A DNA stretch of 64,000 bases, from NCBI GenBank assembly GCA_902712845.1, contig LR743504.1, forward strand, positions 4,438,001 to 4,502,000, in the 5' to 3' direction. Below the pieces are notes generated by a model. It saw only the letters and a list, made by a program, of their open reading frames with translations, had not been told where the DNA came from and searched no databases. Position numbers and translations under genes: made by a program. Source of the stretch: Methylobacterium bullatum. Lineage in GTDB: Bacteria > Pseudomonadota > Alphaproteobacteria > Rhizobiales > Beijerinckiaceae. Below, piece by piece: positions 26,093 through 37,000 of the stretch (position 1 is the first letter of the stretch; each line of letters starts with the position of its first letter).

Positions 26093-27103
26093 ATGCACCT
26101 TTCCACGATCCTGACCGCCGGACGCAAGGCCATCACGGGCTGCGCCCTCGCCCTGGGCCTCCTCACGGCCTCCGCCTCCATCCCCGTGGCGCACGCCGCC
26201 GAGCCCCTGCGCATCGGCTACAGCGACTGGCCCGGCTGGGTGGCCTGGCAGGTCGCCATCGAGAAGGGCTGGCTGAAGGAAGCCGGTGTCGACGCGAAGT
26301 TCGAGTGGTTCGACTACTCGGCCTCCATGGACGCGTTCTCCGCCGGCAAACTCGACGCCGTCACCTGCACCAACGGCGATGCCCTGGTGATGGGCGGCAA
26401 CGGCGCCAAGAACGTCATGATCATGCTCACGGATTACTCCAACGGCAACGACATGATCGTCGGCAAGCCCGGCGTGAAGGCACTGGCCGACCTCAAGGGC
26501 AAGAAAGTCGGCCTCGAAGTCGGCCTCGTGGAGCATCTCCTCCTCATCAACGGCCTGACCAAGCTCGGCCTCAAGGAGACGGACGTCACCCTGGTCAACG
26601 CCAAGACCAACGAGACCCCGCAGGTGCTCGCCTCCGGCGACGTCTCGGCCATCGGCGCCTGGCAGCCCGTCGCCGGGCAGGCGATGAAGGGCGCGGCCGG
26701 CGCCAAGCCGCTCTATACCTCCGCCGACGAGCCGGGCCTGATCTACGACGTGGTCGCGGTCTCCCCCGCGAGCCTGTCGGGCCGGCGCGCCGAGTGGATC
26801 AAGTTCGTGGGCGTCTGGGACAAGGTCGTCGCCTATATCCAGGACCCGAAGACCCAACCCGACGCCGTGGCGATCATGGCGGCCAAGGTCGGCATCGACG
26901 CGCCCACCTTCACCCGCTTCCTCAAGGGCACCAAGCTCCTCACCCTGGCCGATGGCGCCAAGGTGATGAAGGATGCCGACGGGTTCGGCTCCCTCTACGG
27001 CTCAAGCCGCTACGCCGACGCCTTCAACGTCAAGTACGAGGTCTACAAGACCGCCCAGGACGTGAAGAGCACCATCGACCCCGCGCTGACCGACGGCAAA
27101 TGA
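26093..27103 (+). CDS. ABC transporter substrate-binding protein (urea carboxylase-linked NitT/TauT type)
   Basis: A 336-residue periplasmic binding protein. It has a signal peptide (about 1-35, ALALGLLTASASIPVAHAA) and a mature part starting EPLRIGYSDWPGWVAWQ, typical of NitT/TauT-like proteins, in the subgroup that accompanies urea carboxylase genes. The substrate is likely a small nitrogen compound such as guanidine, urea or a relative; this is inferred from neighbours. The ATG at 26093 (GGAGA 6 bases upstream) is preferred to 26087. It is first in the operon and its stop overlaps the permease start (ATGA). Confidence 0.9.
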   Translation: MHLSTILTAGRKAITGCALALGLLTASASIPVAHAAEPLRIGYSDWPGWVAWQVAIEKGWLKEAGVDAKFEWFDYSASMDAFSAGKLDAVTCTNGDALVMGGNGAKNVMIMLTDYSNGNDMIVGKPGVKALADLKGKKVGLEVGLVEHLLLINGLTKLGLKETDVTLVNAKTNETPQVLASGDVSAIGAWQPVAGQAMKGAAGAKPLYTSADEPGLIYDVVAVSPASLSGRRAEWIKFVGVWDKVVAYIQDPKTQPDAVAIMAAKVGIDAPTFTRFLKGTKLLTLADGAKVMKDADGFGSLYGSSRYADAFNVKYEVYKTAQDVKSTIDPALTDGK

Positions 27104-28226
27104 GCGCCGGGATGCGCCAGGGCGTGGAGCGCACTTCCCCTCCCCCTTGTGGGGAGGGAACAGGGGTGGGAGTGGCGCCGTCAGCCTCGGCCGCGGTGGG
27201 TAACCCGGCCACCCCCACCTCCAACTCCTCCCCGCAAGGGGGAGGAGGGGCCTGCGCCTCGTCTCCCATCCCCCGCCGCCGCTCCTGGGTCGGTGTCGCC
27301 CGGCCGCTCTCGCCGCGCCGCCGGACGAGTCTCGCAATCCTGTCGTTCCTGATCCCGCTCCTCGCCTGGGCGGCGGTCTCCTACGTGCCGTTCCTGTGGC
27401 ATCCCCTGGTGGAGGTGACCGAGCCCGGCGACATCGCCTGGATGGAGCCGGGGATGCGCGTGCCGAAGTCCGCCTTCGCCGAGGAGGTCGCCTCCGCCAA
27501 GGCCGCCGGCACCGCCGAGCCGGCGGGCAGGCCCGCCAACCCGGTCTATCTCCCCGCCCCGCACGAGGTGGCGGAAGCGTTCTGGACCTCGCTGACGGCC
27601 CAGCCGACCCAGCGCGACGCCATCCGCCTGCCGTTGAGCCTGTGGCACTCGATCCAGATCATCGCCTTCGGCTTCCTGCTGTCCTCGCTGATCGGCGTGC
27701 CGCTGGGAATCCTCTGCGGCGCCCAGCCGACCCTGGCGCGCCTCACCGAGCCGGTCATCGAGTTCGTGCGCTACATGCCGGCACCCGCCTTCGGCGCGCT
27801 GATGGTGGCGATCCTCGGCATCTATGACGGGCCGAAGATCGCGATCATCGTCATCGGCACCTTCTTCCAGCAGGTGCTGGTCATCGCCAACACCACCCGG
27901 CGGATCGACCCGTTGCTGATCGAGGCGGCACTCACCCTCGGCGCGCGCAATCTCCGCCTCATCCGCCGGGTGATCGTGCCGGCGATGCTGCCGCAGCTCT
28001 ACCGCGACCAGCGCATCCTGCTCGGCTGGGCCTGGACCTACCTCATCGTCGCCGAGCTCATCGGCACCTCGTCGGGCATCACCTTCTTCATCACGCAGCA
28101 GGCCCGCTACCAGCATTTCGACAACGTCTACGCCGCGATCCTCATCATCGGCCTCGTCGGCTCGATCACGGATCTCGCCCTCGCCTGGCTCGGCCGCCGG
28201 CTGTTCCCTTACGACAGGAGCGAAGC

Positions 28227-28230
<4 letters not shown>
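27100..28230 (+). CDS. ABC transporter permease with repeat-derived N-terminal extension
   Basis: A 376-residue inner-membrane permease of the NitT/TauT importer. The first membrane helix begins only near residue 70 (LAILSFLIPLLAWAAVSY), followed by a periplasmic segment and the BPD-type permease core (LPLSLWHSIQIIAFGFLLSS..., with the EAA-loop-like IEAALTLGARNLRLIRRV). Residues about 13-51 are encoded by a type B palindromic repeat (27137-27250) read in frame. No later in-frame ATG or GTG precedes the first helix, so translation must begin at 27100 or 27112. It overlaps the binding-protein gene and the ATPase gene. Confidence 0.88.
27137..27250. repeat. Type B palindromic repeat inside the permease gene
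   Basis: CCCCTCCCCCTTGTGGGGAGG...GGGTGGGAGTGGC is mirrored by GGCCACCCCCACC...CCCCGCAAGGGGGAGGAGGGG, giving imperfect arms of about 40 bases. It is 114 bases long, a multiple of three, and lies within the open reading frame. Confidence 0.8.
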
Positions 28231-29168
<938 letters not shown>

Positions 29169-29256
29169 TCTCCATGTCTTACACGACCGGCTCCGGCTTG
29201 CCTCATGGCGATCTCCGGAATGCCGACGTTCACGCATCCGGGTCGCTCAGGCACAG

Positions 29257-29381
29257 CCCTTCCCCCTTTACGGGGGAGGGTGGTCGCGGAGCGACCGGGA
29301 GAGGGGGCGACCTTTCCGGAGATGGCGCACCCCTCATCCGACCCGCTTCGCGGACCACCTTCTCCCGCAGGGGGGAGAAGG
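29257..29381. repeat. Type B element, about 125 bases (copy 1)
   Basis: This begins CCCTTCCCCCTTTACGGGGGAGGG and ends with a CTTCTCCC...GGGGGAGAAG hairpin. It is closely similar to the inverse complement of 55229-55351, sharing the inner GGTCGCCCCCTCT and GATGAGGGG blocks. It lies in the 499-base gap between the ATPase and creatininase genes. Confidence 0.8.
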
Positions 29382-29431
29382 AGTCGTCTCACCTCGACCT
29401 CGCTGCCGCCGCAAATGCGGCCGAGCGCATC

Positions 29432-29630
29432 CCCCTCTCCCCGCTCGCGGGGAGAGGGCTTCCTGCCCCCTTGCCGGGGCAGGAAGCGAGGCGGCAGCCG
29501 ACGGTGAGGGGGCGGTTCCGGATGAGCCTCATCCGCCGAGACCCCCTCACCCTCGCTTCGGCTTCGCCTGCGCTACCCGCAGGCACGACGGGGTGCCTGC
29601 GGGCCTCTCCCCGCCCGGCGGGGAGAGGGG
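29432..29630. repeat. Type B composite repeat, about 200 bases
   Basis: Outer hairpins CCCTCTCCCCG...CGGGGAGAGGG and CCTCTCCCCG...CGGGGAGAGGG flank GGTGAGGGGGCGG...CCGCCGAGACCCCCTCACC and other dyads. Together with the copy-1 element it fills most of the gap; I see no convincing gene there although one frame stays open. Confidence 0.75.
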
Positions 29631-29667
29631 AGCGCGCCTGCCTCGTCGATCTTCGGGCGTCCCGGCC

Positions 29668-30444
29668 ATGACCTCCCCCTCCCCCCTCCTCTGGGCGAAC
29701 CGCACCTGGGACGAGATTCCCGGCGACCTCGCCGCCGTTTCGCACGCCGCGATCCTGCCCGTGGGGGCCACCGAGCAGCACGGGCCGCATCTCGGCACCG
29801 GCATGGATTTCGTCCTGGCCGAGGCCCTGACGCATGCGGTCTCGGCCCGGACCCGCGTGCCGGTGCTGCCCACCCTGCCCTATGGCTGTTCCCTCGGGCA
29901 TAGCCGGCGCTGGCCCGGTACGATCACCCTCGATCCCGTGATGATGACGCGGCTCGTGGCCCAGATCGGCACCTCGGCCTACCGGTCCGGCGTGCGGCGG
30001 CTGTTCATCGTCAACGCCCACGTCACCAACGCCGCGCCCCTGCGCTGCGCCCTGGAGATGCTGCGCGCCGCCCATGACGACCTGATGGTCGCCCTGGTGA
30101 ACTCCGCCACGGTGAGCGAGCGCGTCCGCGCCGCGCATTTCGCCGATGCCGACGACTGGCACGCCAACGCCGCCGAGACCGCGCTGATGATGGCGACGGC
30201 GCCCGATCTCGTGCGCCCGGACCGCATCGCCGATGCGGACGATCCCGACCGGACGGAGGGGCTCGTCTTCTCCCATCCGGTCAACCGCACCAGCCTGAAC
30301 GGCGTCACCGGACGCCCCTCGCAGGCGAGCCTGGAAGACGGGAAACGCCTGTTCGACTGGATGGTCGAGGACCTGTCCGCGCTCGTCCTGCGCGGCCTCT
30401 CCGAGACCCCGCCCCTGCCCCATTCCTTCTCCGTTTCCGCTTAA
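29668..30444 (+). CDS. Creatininase-family amidohydrolase
   Basis: A 258-residue metal-dependent hydrolase of the creatinine amidohydrolase family. The N-terminal metal-site motif LPVGATEQHGPHLG (about residues 28-41) holds the Glu and His ligands; the central FIVNAHVTN segment and the later ADDWHANAAETALMM (His/Glu) complete the site. Members open cyclic amides such as creatinine or cleave formamide-like bonds. Within this cluster it may supply a guanidino compound or a related amide. The exact substrate is unknown. The ATG at 29668 is chosen; the upstream frame is repeat sequence. It precedes the glutamine-synthetase-like gene by 17 bases. Confidence 0.87.
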   Translation: MTSPSPLLWANRTWDEIPGDLAAVSHAAILPVGATEQHGPHLGTGMDFVLAEALTHAVSARTRVPVLPTLPYGCSLGHSRRWPGTITLDPVMMTRLVAQIGTSAYRSGVRRLFIVNAHVTNAAPLRCALEMLRAAHDDLMVALVNSATVSERVRAAHFADADDWHANAAETALMMATAPDLVRPDRIADADDPDRTEGLVFSHPVNRTSLNGVTGRPSQASLEDGKRLFDWMVEDLSALVLRGLSETPPLPHSFSVSA

Positions 30445-30461
30445 AACCAAGGAGCCGCCCG

Positions 30462-31835
30462 ATGGCGCATGCCACCGAAATCGATCTCGCCATCGCCAAG
30501 CTGCAGGACGACCTGCGCGCCAAGGGCGTGAAATACGTCATCGGCGCCTATGTCGACATCCATGGCGCGCAGAAGGCCAAGGTGGTGCCCGTCGACCACC
30601 TGCCGCAGATGGCGGCGGGGTCCGAGCGCTATACCGGCTATGCCCTCGACGGGCTCGGCCAGGCCCCGAACGAGGACGAACTCGCCTCGGTGCCGGACTT
30701 CTCGCAGCTGATCCAGTTGCCCTGGGAATCGAAACTGGCCTGGTGCCCGGCGGACCTCACCTTCCAGGGCCAGCCCTACCCGCTCTCCACCCGCGTTGCC
30801 CTGAAGACCGTGCTGAAGGATGCCGAGGCCATGGGCTTCGGCTTCAACCTCGGCATCGAATGTGAGATCTTCCTGCTCAAGCAGGAGGCGGACGGCTCGC
30901 TCCACACGCCGATCCCCGACGATAAGCTGGTGAAGCCCTGCTACGACGTGCGCGGCTTCGTCGACAATTTCACTTGGCTCGACAAGGTCGCCACCACGAT
31001 CAACGATCTCGGATGGGACCTGTACTCCTTCGACCACGAGGATGCCTGCGGCCAGTTCGAGTTCGACTTCAACTATGCCGACGCCCTGACCATGTGCGAC
31101 CGGCTCACCTTCTTCCGCATGATGGCCAAGCACTATGCCAAGGAAGAAGGCCTCATCGCCACGATGATGCCCAAGCCTTTTGCAGATCGCACCGGCAATG
31201 GCGCGCATTTCAACATGTCCCTCTCCGACAAGGAGACGGGCAAGAACGCCTTCGCCTGCGACCCATCGGCCGATCCGCGCGGCCTCGGCCTCACCGAGAC
31301 CGGCTACCACTTCATCGGCGGCGTGCTGAAGCACGGGCGGGCGCTCTGCGCCGCCTTCGCGCCGACCGTGAACAGCTACAAGCGCCTCGTGCGCCAGGGC
31401 TCCATGGCCGGCTTCTCCTGGGCGCCGGTGTTCAACTCCTACGGCTCGAACAACCGCACCAATTCGGTGCGCGTGCCGGCCGGCGGCGGGCGCTGCGAAA
31501 GCCGCAACGCGGACGGCGCGGTGAACCCCTACCTCGCCGCCGCCCTGGTCCTCGCGGCGGGTCTCGAAGGCATCCGCGAGCGCATCGATCCGGGTGCCCC
31601 CAACGAGGACAACCTCTACGACCTTACCGACGCCCAGCGCGCCGAGCGCGGCATCGAGTTCCTGCCCCAGACCCTCGCCGAGGCGGTGGACGCCTTCGCC
31701 GCCGACCCGCTGGTGGAGAAGACCCTGGGCAAGGCCCTGCGCGACGAGTTCATCCGCTACAAGCGCGCCGAGTGGGAGGAGTATCACCTCACGGTCAGTG
31801 CCTGGGAGATCGAGCGCTACAGCCATCTTTTCTAG
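30462..31835 (+). CDS. Type III glutamine synthetase-like (glutamate-ammonia/amine ligase)
   Basis: A 457-residue glutamine synthetase-fold enzyme of the GlnT/type III group, which includes gamma-glutamylmethylamide synthetase. The N-terminal beta-grasp domain (about 20-105) precedes the catalytic domain with LGIECEIFLL, EDACGQFEFDFNY, GNGAHFNMSLS, NSYKRLV and CESRNADGAVNPYLAAAL. It should ligate ammonia or an amine to glutamate with ATP. In this cluster it plausibly captures ammonia released by allophanate hydrolysis, or glutamylates an amine. The start has AAGGAG 7 bases upstream. Confidence 0.88.
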   Translation: MAHATEIDLAIAKLQDDLRAKGVKYVIGAYVDIHGAQKAKVVPVDHLPQMAAGSERYTGYALDGLGQAPNEDELASVPDFSQLIQLPWESKLAWCPADLTFQGQPYPLSTRVALKTVLKDAEAMGFGFNLGIECEIFLLKQEADGSLHTPIPDDKLVKPCYDVRGFVDNFTWLDKVATTINDLGWDLYSFDHEDACGQFEFDFNYADALTMCDRLTFFRMMAKHYAKEEGLIATMMPKPFADRTGNGAHFNMSLSDKETGKNAFACDPSADPRGLGLTETGYHFIGGVLKHGRALCAAFAPTVNSYKRLVRQGSMAGFSWAPVFNSYGSNNRTNSVRVPAGGGRCESRNADGAVNPYLAAALVLAAGLEGIRERIDPGAPNEDNLYDLTDAQRAERGIEFLPQTLAEAVDAFAADPLVEKTLGKALRDEFIRYKRAEWEEYHLTVSAWEIERYSHLF

Positions 31836-31873
31836 GCAGGCTCAACAAAGCGGTCGCCGGTCTTGCATCGTGA
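31836..31873. repeat. Degenerate type C palindrome
   Basis: GCAGGCTCAACAAAG then GGTCGCCGGTCTTGC matches the 9632 copy (GCAGGTTCAGCAAAA, GGTCACCGGTTTTGC) but lacks the closing arm. It starts at the stop codon of the synthetase gene. Confidence 0.6.
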
Positions 31874-32043
31874 GACCGGCGATCCGGCAAAGGCCCGAGC
31901 GAGGTGAACCTTCCTGGTCGTTAACCTTCACTCGAAGCAGATCTTCAATACACTCATGCTTCTCTCACGCGCTAAACATTGGTATTCGCAAGGACGGTCG
32001 AGATTCGGCCGGCCGCGGATGCGGTTGCGGGGGAGATGGTTCG

Positions 32044-32505
32044 GTGGAGATTACGCGGCTGCTTCATACGTTCGGCGGTCCGTTGCTCGCCCTGTTCGGC
32101 GGAATCGGCGCGCGTTCGATGGGGACGCTCGTGACCGGCATGGGGAGCGGCGTCCGGACGGTGGATTTCGCCGGGTCGCCCCGCCCCTGCAAGCCCTACC
32201 GGCCGGAGCCGGAACGGATCGTCTCGGGCGACCCCGCCCAGACGGTGAGCGTCGCCTACCAGAGCGACGACGGTCTCTTCTCGGCCGGAACCTGGACCTG
32301 CCAGCCGGGCAAATGGCACATCGACTTCGCCCAGAACGAGTTCGTGCACATCCTCGAAGGATTGGTGGTGGTCACGGACGGGGACGGGCTCGCCAAGACC
32401 TACCGGGCGGGGGACGCCTTCGTCTCCCCCGCTGGTTTCTCCGGCACCTGGGACGTCAGGGAGCCGGTGCGCAAGTACTTCACACTCGGTGGTCCGCCGG
32501 GTTAA
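32044..32505 (+). CDS. Cupin domain-containing protein
   Basis: A 153-residue protein. The first 30 residues are mildly hydrophobic (LLHTFGGPLLALFGGIG); a single cupin barrel covers about 60-150 with FAQNEFVHILEGLVVVTD and YRAGDAFVSPAGFSGTW. It resembles Cupin_3/EutQ-like proteins also found in ureidoglycine aminohydrolase. The metal site is reduced: only one His and Glu of the first cupin motif are evident. Function unknown; position suggests a role in nitrogen compound metabolism. The GTG at 32044 has GGGGGAG upstream; an ATG lies 26 codons downstream. Confidence 0.75.
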   Translation: MEITRLLHTFGGPLLALFGGIGARSMGTLVTGMGSGVRTVDFAGSPRPCKPYRPEPERIVSGDPAQTVSVAYQSDDGLFSAGTWTCQPGKWHIDFAQNEFVHILEGLVVVTDGDGLAKTYRAGDAFVSPAGFSGTWDVREPVRKYFTLGGPPG

Positions 32506-32602
32506 GCAGCACCGCTAACGACGCATGCCCGCCGGGACGACCCGGCCGCGCCAGGGCTGTTTTTCCGGGACGACCCGGAGAACCAGCCTTGAGGAGACGG
32601 GC

Positions 32603-33412
32603 ATGACCGACACTGCCAGCATCATCGCCGAGAATCGGCGGCGCTACGAGGAATTGAAGGCGCAAGGCCAGGGCCATGCCCCGCGCGCCCTGCCGCCGCC
32701 CTCCGCGCGGGGCCTGCCCCTCGACGAGGCGGCGATCCTCGATATCGAGACCATCCCCGGCGGCTGGTATCGCACCTTCGAGCTCAATGCCGGCGAGGCC
32801 CTGCGGATCGCCCTCGACCATGGCCCGTCCAGCGTCGCCCTCGTCGCCTGGAACGCCGCCGAGACGTCGGAACGCCTGAACTACGCCGATACCGTGAAGG
32901 TGCAGTGGACCGCCGCCCTCCAGCGCGGCCGGGTGCTGTTCTCCGACATGGGCCGGGTGATGCTCTCGCTCATCGAGGATTCCTGCGGGGCGCACGATGC
33001 GCTGGTGGGCGGCTCCAACGCCGAATCCAACGCCGCGCGCTACGCGGGCGGCCCCTACCGCAACACCCGCGACAACCTCGTCCTCGCCGCCCTCAAGGCC
33101 GGGCTCGACCGGCGCGACATCCCCGCCTGCATCACGCTGTTCGCCCCCGTCTCCGTGGGCGCGGAGGGGCACTTCGCCTGGAACGAGGCCGGGCGCCGCG
33201 CCGGCGACTTCGTGGACCTGCGCGCCGAGCTCGACCTCCTCGTCACCCTCTCCAACTGCCCGCACCCCCTCGACCCGAACCCGGACTATGCGCCCAACCC
33301 CGTGGTGGTGACCCGCTTCCGGGCGCCCGTCCCGGCGGCGGACGATCTCTGCCGCACCGCCACGATCGAGGCCGTGCGCGGCTTCGAGAACAACGCCGCC
33401 ATCGGCTTCTGA
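32603..33412 (+). CDS. Urea carboxylase-associated DUF1989 protein 1 (putative carboxyguanidine deiminase subunit)
   Basis: A 269-residue DUF1989 protein, the first of a pair. Family features: IETIPGGWYRTFELNAGEALRI near the N-terminus, DSCGAHDALVGG with the conserved Cys and His, and CITLFAPVSVGAEGHF. This pair, formerly called urea carboxylase- or urea amidolyase-associated proteins, has been identified in other bacteria as the heteromeric carboxyguanidine deiminase that turns carboxyguanidine into allophanate and ammonia. By neighbourhood the same role is likely here. The ATG at 32603 has GAGGAG upstream. It is 15 bases from the second subunit gene. Confidence 0.85.
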   Translation: MTDTASIIAENRRRYEELKAQGQGHAPRALPPPSARGLPLDEAAILDIETIPGGWYRTFELNAGEALRIALDHGPSSVALVAWNAAETSERLNYADTVKVQWTAALQRGRVLFSDMGRVMLSLIEDSCGAHDALVGGSNAESNAARYAGGPYRNTRDNLVLAALKAGLDRRDIPACITLFAPVSVGAEGHFAWNEAGRRAGDFVDLRAELDLLVTLSNCPHPLDPNPDYAPNPVVVTRFRAPVPAADDLCRTATIEAVRGFENNAAIGF

Positions 33413-33427
33413 CGGGAGGGACGCATC

Positions 33428-34048
33428 ATGACCGACGACACCACGCTTCTCCTCGATGAGGTCGTGCCGGCCCAGGCGCCCTGGTCCGGTCTCGTGCGCA
33501 AGGGCCAGACCCTGCGCATCACCGACACCGACGGCTGCCAGGCGGTGGACACCCTGTTCTACCGCGCCGGCGACATGGGCGAGCGCTACTCTTCCCAGGA
33601 CACCCTGCGCGTCCAGGGCTCGGCCTATGTGACGACGGGCACGCGCCTCGTCTCCAACGAGGGCCGGGTGATGGCCACCGTCACCGCCGATTCCTGCGGC
33701 CGGCACGACACCTCGGCGGGGGCCTGCTCCTGCGAGGCCAACACCGTCCGCTTCGGCCACGCCACCCGCTATCTCCATGCCTGCCGCGAGAACTTCGCCC
33801 TGGAAGTCGCCAAATACGGGCTCTCGAAGCGCGACATCCCGCCCAACATCAACTTCTTCATGAACGTGCCCATCGAGCAGAACGGCGAACTCGCCATCGT
33901 CGACGGCGTCTCCTCGCCGGGCGACTACGTCGAGGTCACGGCGGAGATGGACGTGATCTGCGTGATCTCGAACTGCCCGCAGATCAACAACCCCTGCAAC
34001 GGCTTCAACCCGACGCCGATCCGCGTCTCCATCCGGGACGCGCGCTGA
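33428..34048 (+). CDS. Urea carboxylase-associated DUF1989 protein 2 (putative carboxyguanidine deiminase subunit)
   Basis: A 206-residue DUF1989 protein, partner of the preceding gene product. It carries TDTDGCQAVDTLFYRAGD, DSCGRHDTSAGACSCE (Cys/His-rich, probably metal-binding) and PPNINFFMNVPIEQNG. With subunit 1 it probably hydrolyses carboxyguanidine to allophanate. Its stop codon overlaps the carboxylase ATG (TGATG), implying coupled translation. The start ATG at 33428 follows GGGAGGG. Confidence 0.86.
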   Translation: MTDDTTLLLDEVVPAQAPWSGLVRKGQTLRITDTDGCQAVDTLFYRAGDMGERYSSQDTLRVQGSAYVTTGTRLVSNEGRVMATVTADSCGRHDTSAGACSCEANTVRFGHATRYLHACRENFALEVAKYGLSKRDIPPNINFFMNVPIEQNGELAIVDGVSSPGDYVEVTAEMDVICVISNCPQINNPCNGFNPTPIRVSIRDAR

Positions 34049-37000
34049 TGTTCGGCAAGATCCTCATCGCCAATCGCGGCGAGATCGCCCGGCGGATCGC
34101 CCGTACCTGCCGGCGCATGGGTGTCGCCTCCGTGGCCGTCTACTCCGATGCGGACCGCTTCACCCGTGGCGTGCTGGAGGCGGACGAGGCCGTCCGCCTC
34201 GGCCCGGCGCCGGCGGCGGAGAGCTACCTGAACGTCGAGGCCGTGATCGCCGCCTGCAAGGCGACGGGGGCGCAGGCCGTCCATCCCGGCTACGGCTTCC
34301 TGTCGGAGAACGTCGCCTTCGCCGAGCGTCTGGCGGCGGAGGGCATCGTCTTCATCGGCCCGAAGCCCGAGCACCTGCGCGCCTTCGGCCTCAAGCACAC
34401 CGCCCGCGACCTCGCGCGGGCGAGCGGCGTGCCCCTCCTTCCCGGCACCGGCCTGCTGCCGGACTTGGACGCGGCGATCGCGGCGGCCGAGACCATCGGC
34501 TACCCGGTGATGCTCAAGAGCACGGCGGGCGGCGGCGGCATCGGCATGCGCCTCTGCGCCTCGGCCGACGAGCTGCGCGAGCACTATACCAGCGTCGAGC
34601 GCACGGCCCGCGCCAGCTTCGGCGATGCCCGCGTCTATCTCGAGCGCTTCGTCGGCGAGGCGCGCCATGTGGAGGTGCAGATCTTCGGCGACGGCGCCGG
34701 CCGCGTCGTGGCGCTCGGCGAGCGCGACTGCTCGCTCCAGCGCCGCAACCAGAAGGTCATCGAGGAGACCCCCGCGCCGGGCCTGTCGGATGCGGTGCGA
34801 GCACGCCTCCACGCGGCCTCGGTGGCTTTGGGCGAGAGCGTCGCCTACGCCTCGGCGGGGACGGTGGAGTACATCTACGATCCCGTCCGCGAGGATTTTT
34901 CCTTCCTCGAAGTGAACACCCGGCTCCAGGTCGAGCATCCGGTCACCGAGGCGGTGTTCGGCATCGATCTCGTGGAATGGATGATCCGCCAGGCGGCCGG
35001 CGAGGACGTGATCGCTGCTGCCGGCCCCCTGGTCCCGCGCGGTGCGGCCATGGAGGCGCGGCTCTATGCCGAGATCCCGCACGCCAATTTCGCCCCGAGC
35101 GCCGGCCTCCTCACCGAGGTGCGCTTTCCCCCCGAGGCGCGCATCGACGGCTGGATCGAGACCGGCACCGAGGTCACCACGCACTACGACCCGATGCTCG
35201 CCAAGATCATCGTGACGGGCGAGGACCGCCCGGCGGCGCTCGCCGCTTTGCGCCAGGCCCTCGCCGACAGCGCGGTCTCGGGGATCGAGACCAATCTCGA
35301 CTATCTGCGCGCCATCGCCGGCTCCGAACTCTTCGCCTCGGGCCGGGTCGCCACCACGGCCTTGCGCGACTTCCCCTATGCGCCGCGCAGCATCGAGGTG
35401 CTGGTCCCCGGCGCGCAATCGAGCCTGCAGGAACTGCCCGGCCGCATCGGCCTCTGGCATGTGGGCGTGCCGCCGAGCGGGCCGATGGATGCGCGCTCGT
35501 TCCGCGACGCCAACGCCCTCGTGGGCAACCCGCCCGACACCTGCGCCCTGGAACTCACCGTGTCCGGGCCGACCCTGCGCTTCCACGCCGCCGCCACCGT
35601 GGCGCTCGCCGGGGCCGCGATGACCGCGCGCCTCGACGGGGTCGCGCAGCCTCACGGGAAGGCTTTCGCGGTCGAGCCCGGCCAGACGTTGAGCGTCGGC
35701 GCCATCGCCGGCCCCGGCCAGCGCAGCTACCTCGCCCTGCGCGGCGGTTTCGCCGCGCCGGTCGTCCTCGGCTCGCGGGCGACCTTCGCGCTCGGCGCCT
35801 TCGGCGGTCACGCCACCGGTGTCCTGAAGGCCGGGGACGTCCTGCATCTCGGTGACGCCCCTTGCGTCGAAGCGTCGATGCCCGAGCCTGCGTCCCTCAC
35901 CCATGCCTGGGAGATCGGCGTGGTCTACGGGCCGCACGGCGCGCCTGACTTCTTCCGGGACGAGGACATTTCCGATTTATTCTCAGCCTCTTACGAGGTT
36001 CACTTCAACTCGGCCCGCACCGGCGTGCGCCTCGTCGGTCCGACCCCGCTCTGGGCGCGGAGCGACGGCGGCGAGGCCGGACTTCACCCGTCGAACCTCC
36101 ACGACAACGCCTACGCCATCGGCTCCATCGACTTCACCGGCGACATGCCGATCCTCCTGGGGCCGGACGGCCCGAGCCTCGGCGGCTTCGTCTGCCCGGC
36201 GGTGATCGCCCGCGACGAACAGTGGAAGATGGGCCAGCTGCGGCCGGGGGATACGGTGCGGTTCACGGCGGTGGAGCGGGCGGGGGACGATTCCCTCGTC
36301 CTGTCCCAACCACATCCTCATCCTGAGGCGCCGGAGCGTAGCGGAGGCCTCGAAGGAGGGCTCCAGAGAACGCCGCGCCCCCTGGAGGCCTCCTTCGAGG
36401 CCGCTGACGCGGCACCTCAGGATGAGGTCGTTGGATTGGGGGGAGGGAAAGCTCGCGCCGGCTCGCCCATCCTCGCCACAGATTCCTCCGGCCCCGTGCC
36501 GGTGGTCTACCGCCGCCAGGGCGACGACAACCTGCTGGTCGAATACGGCCCGATGGCCCTCGATATCGGCATCCGCCTGCGCGTCCACCTCCTGGCCGAA
36601 GCGGTGGCCGAGGCGCGGTTGCCCGGTCTCATCGACCTGACGCCGGGCATCCGCTCGCTCCAGATCCATTACGACGGCACCACGCTGCCGCGATCCCGTC
36701 TCCTCGGGCAGTTGCGCGAGATCGAGGCCGCCCTGCCAGCCGTCGAGGACGTGACGGTGCCGAGCCGCGTGGTCCACCTGCCCCTGTCCTGGAACGACCC
36801 CCAGGCCGAACTCGCGATGCGCAAGTACCAGGAGCTTGTGCGCCCCAACGCGCCCTGGTGCCCCTCGAACATCGAGTTCATCCGCCGCATCAACGGCTTG
36901 GAGTCGGACGCTGACGTGAAACGCATCATCTTCGATGCGAGCTATCTCGTGATGGGGCTGGGCGACGTCTATCTCGGCGCGCCGGTGGCGACGCCGGTGG

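Noticed and set aside
29257..29630. CRISPR array
   Set aside because: The repeats are hairpins of differing length and spacing without regular unique spacers, and no cas gene is present.
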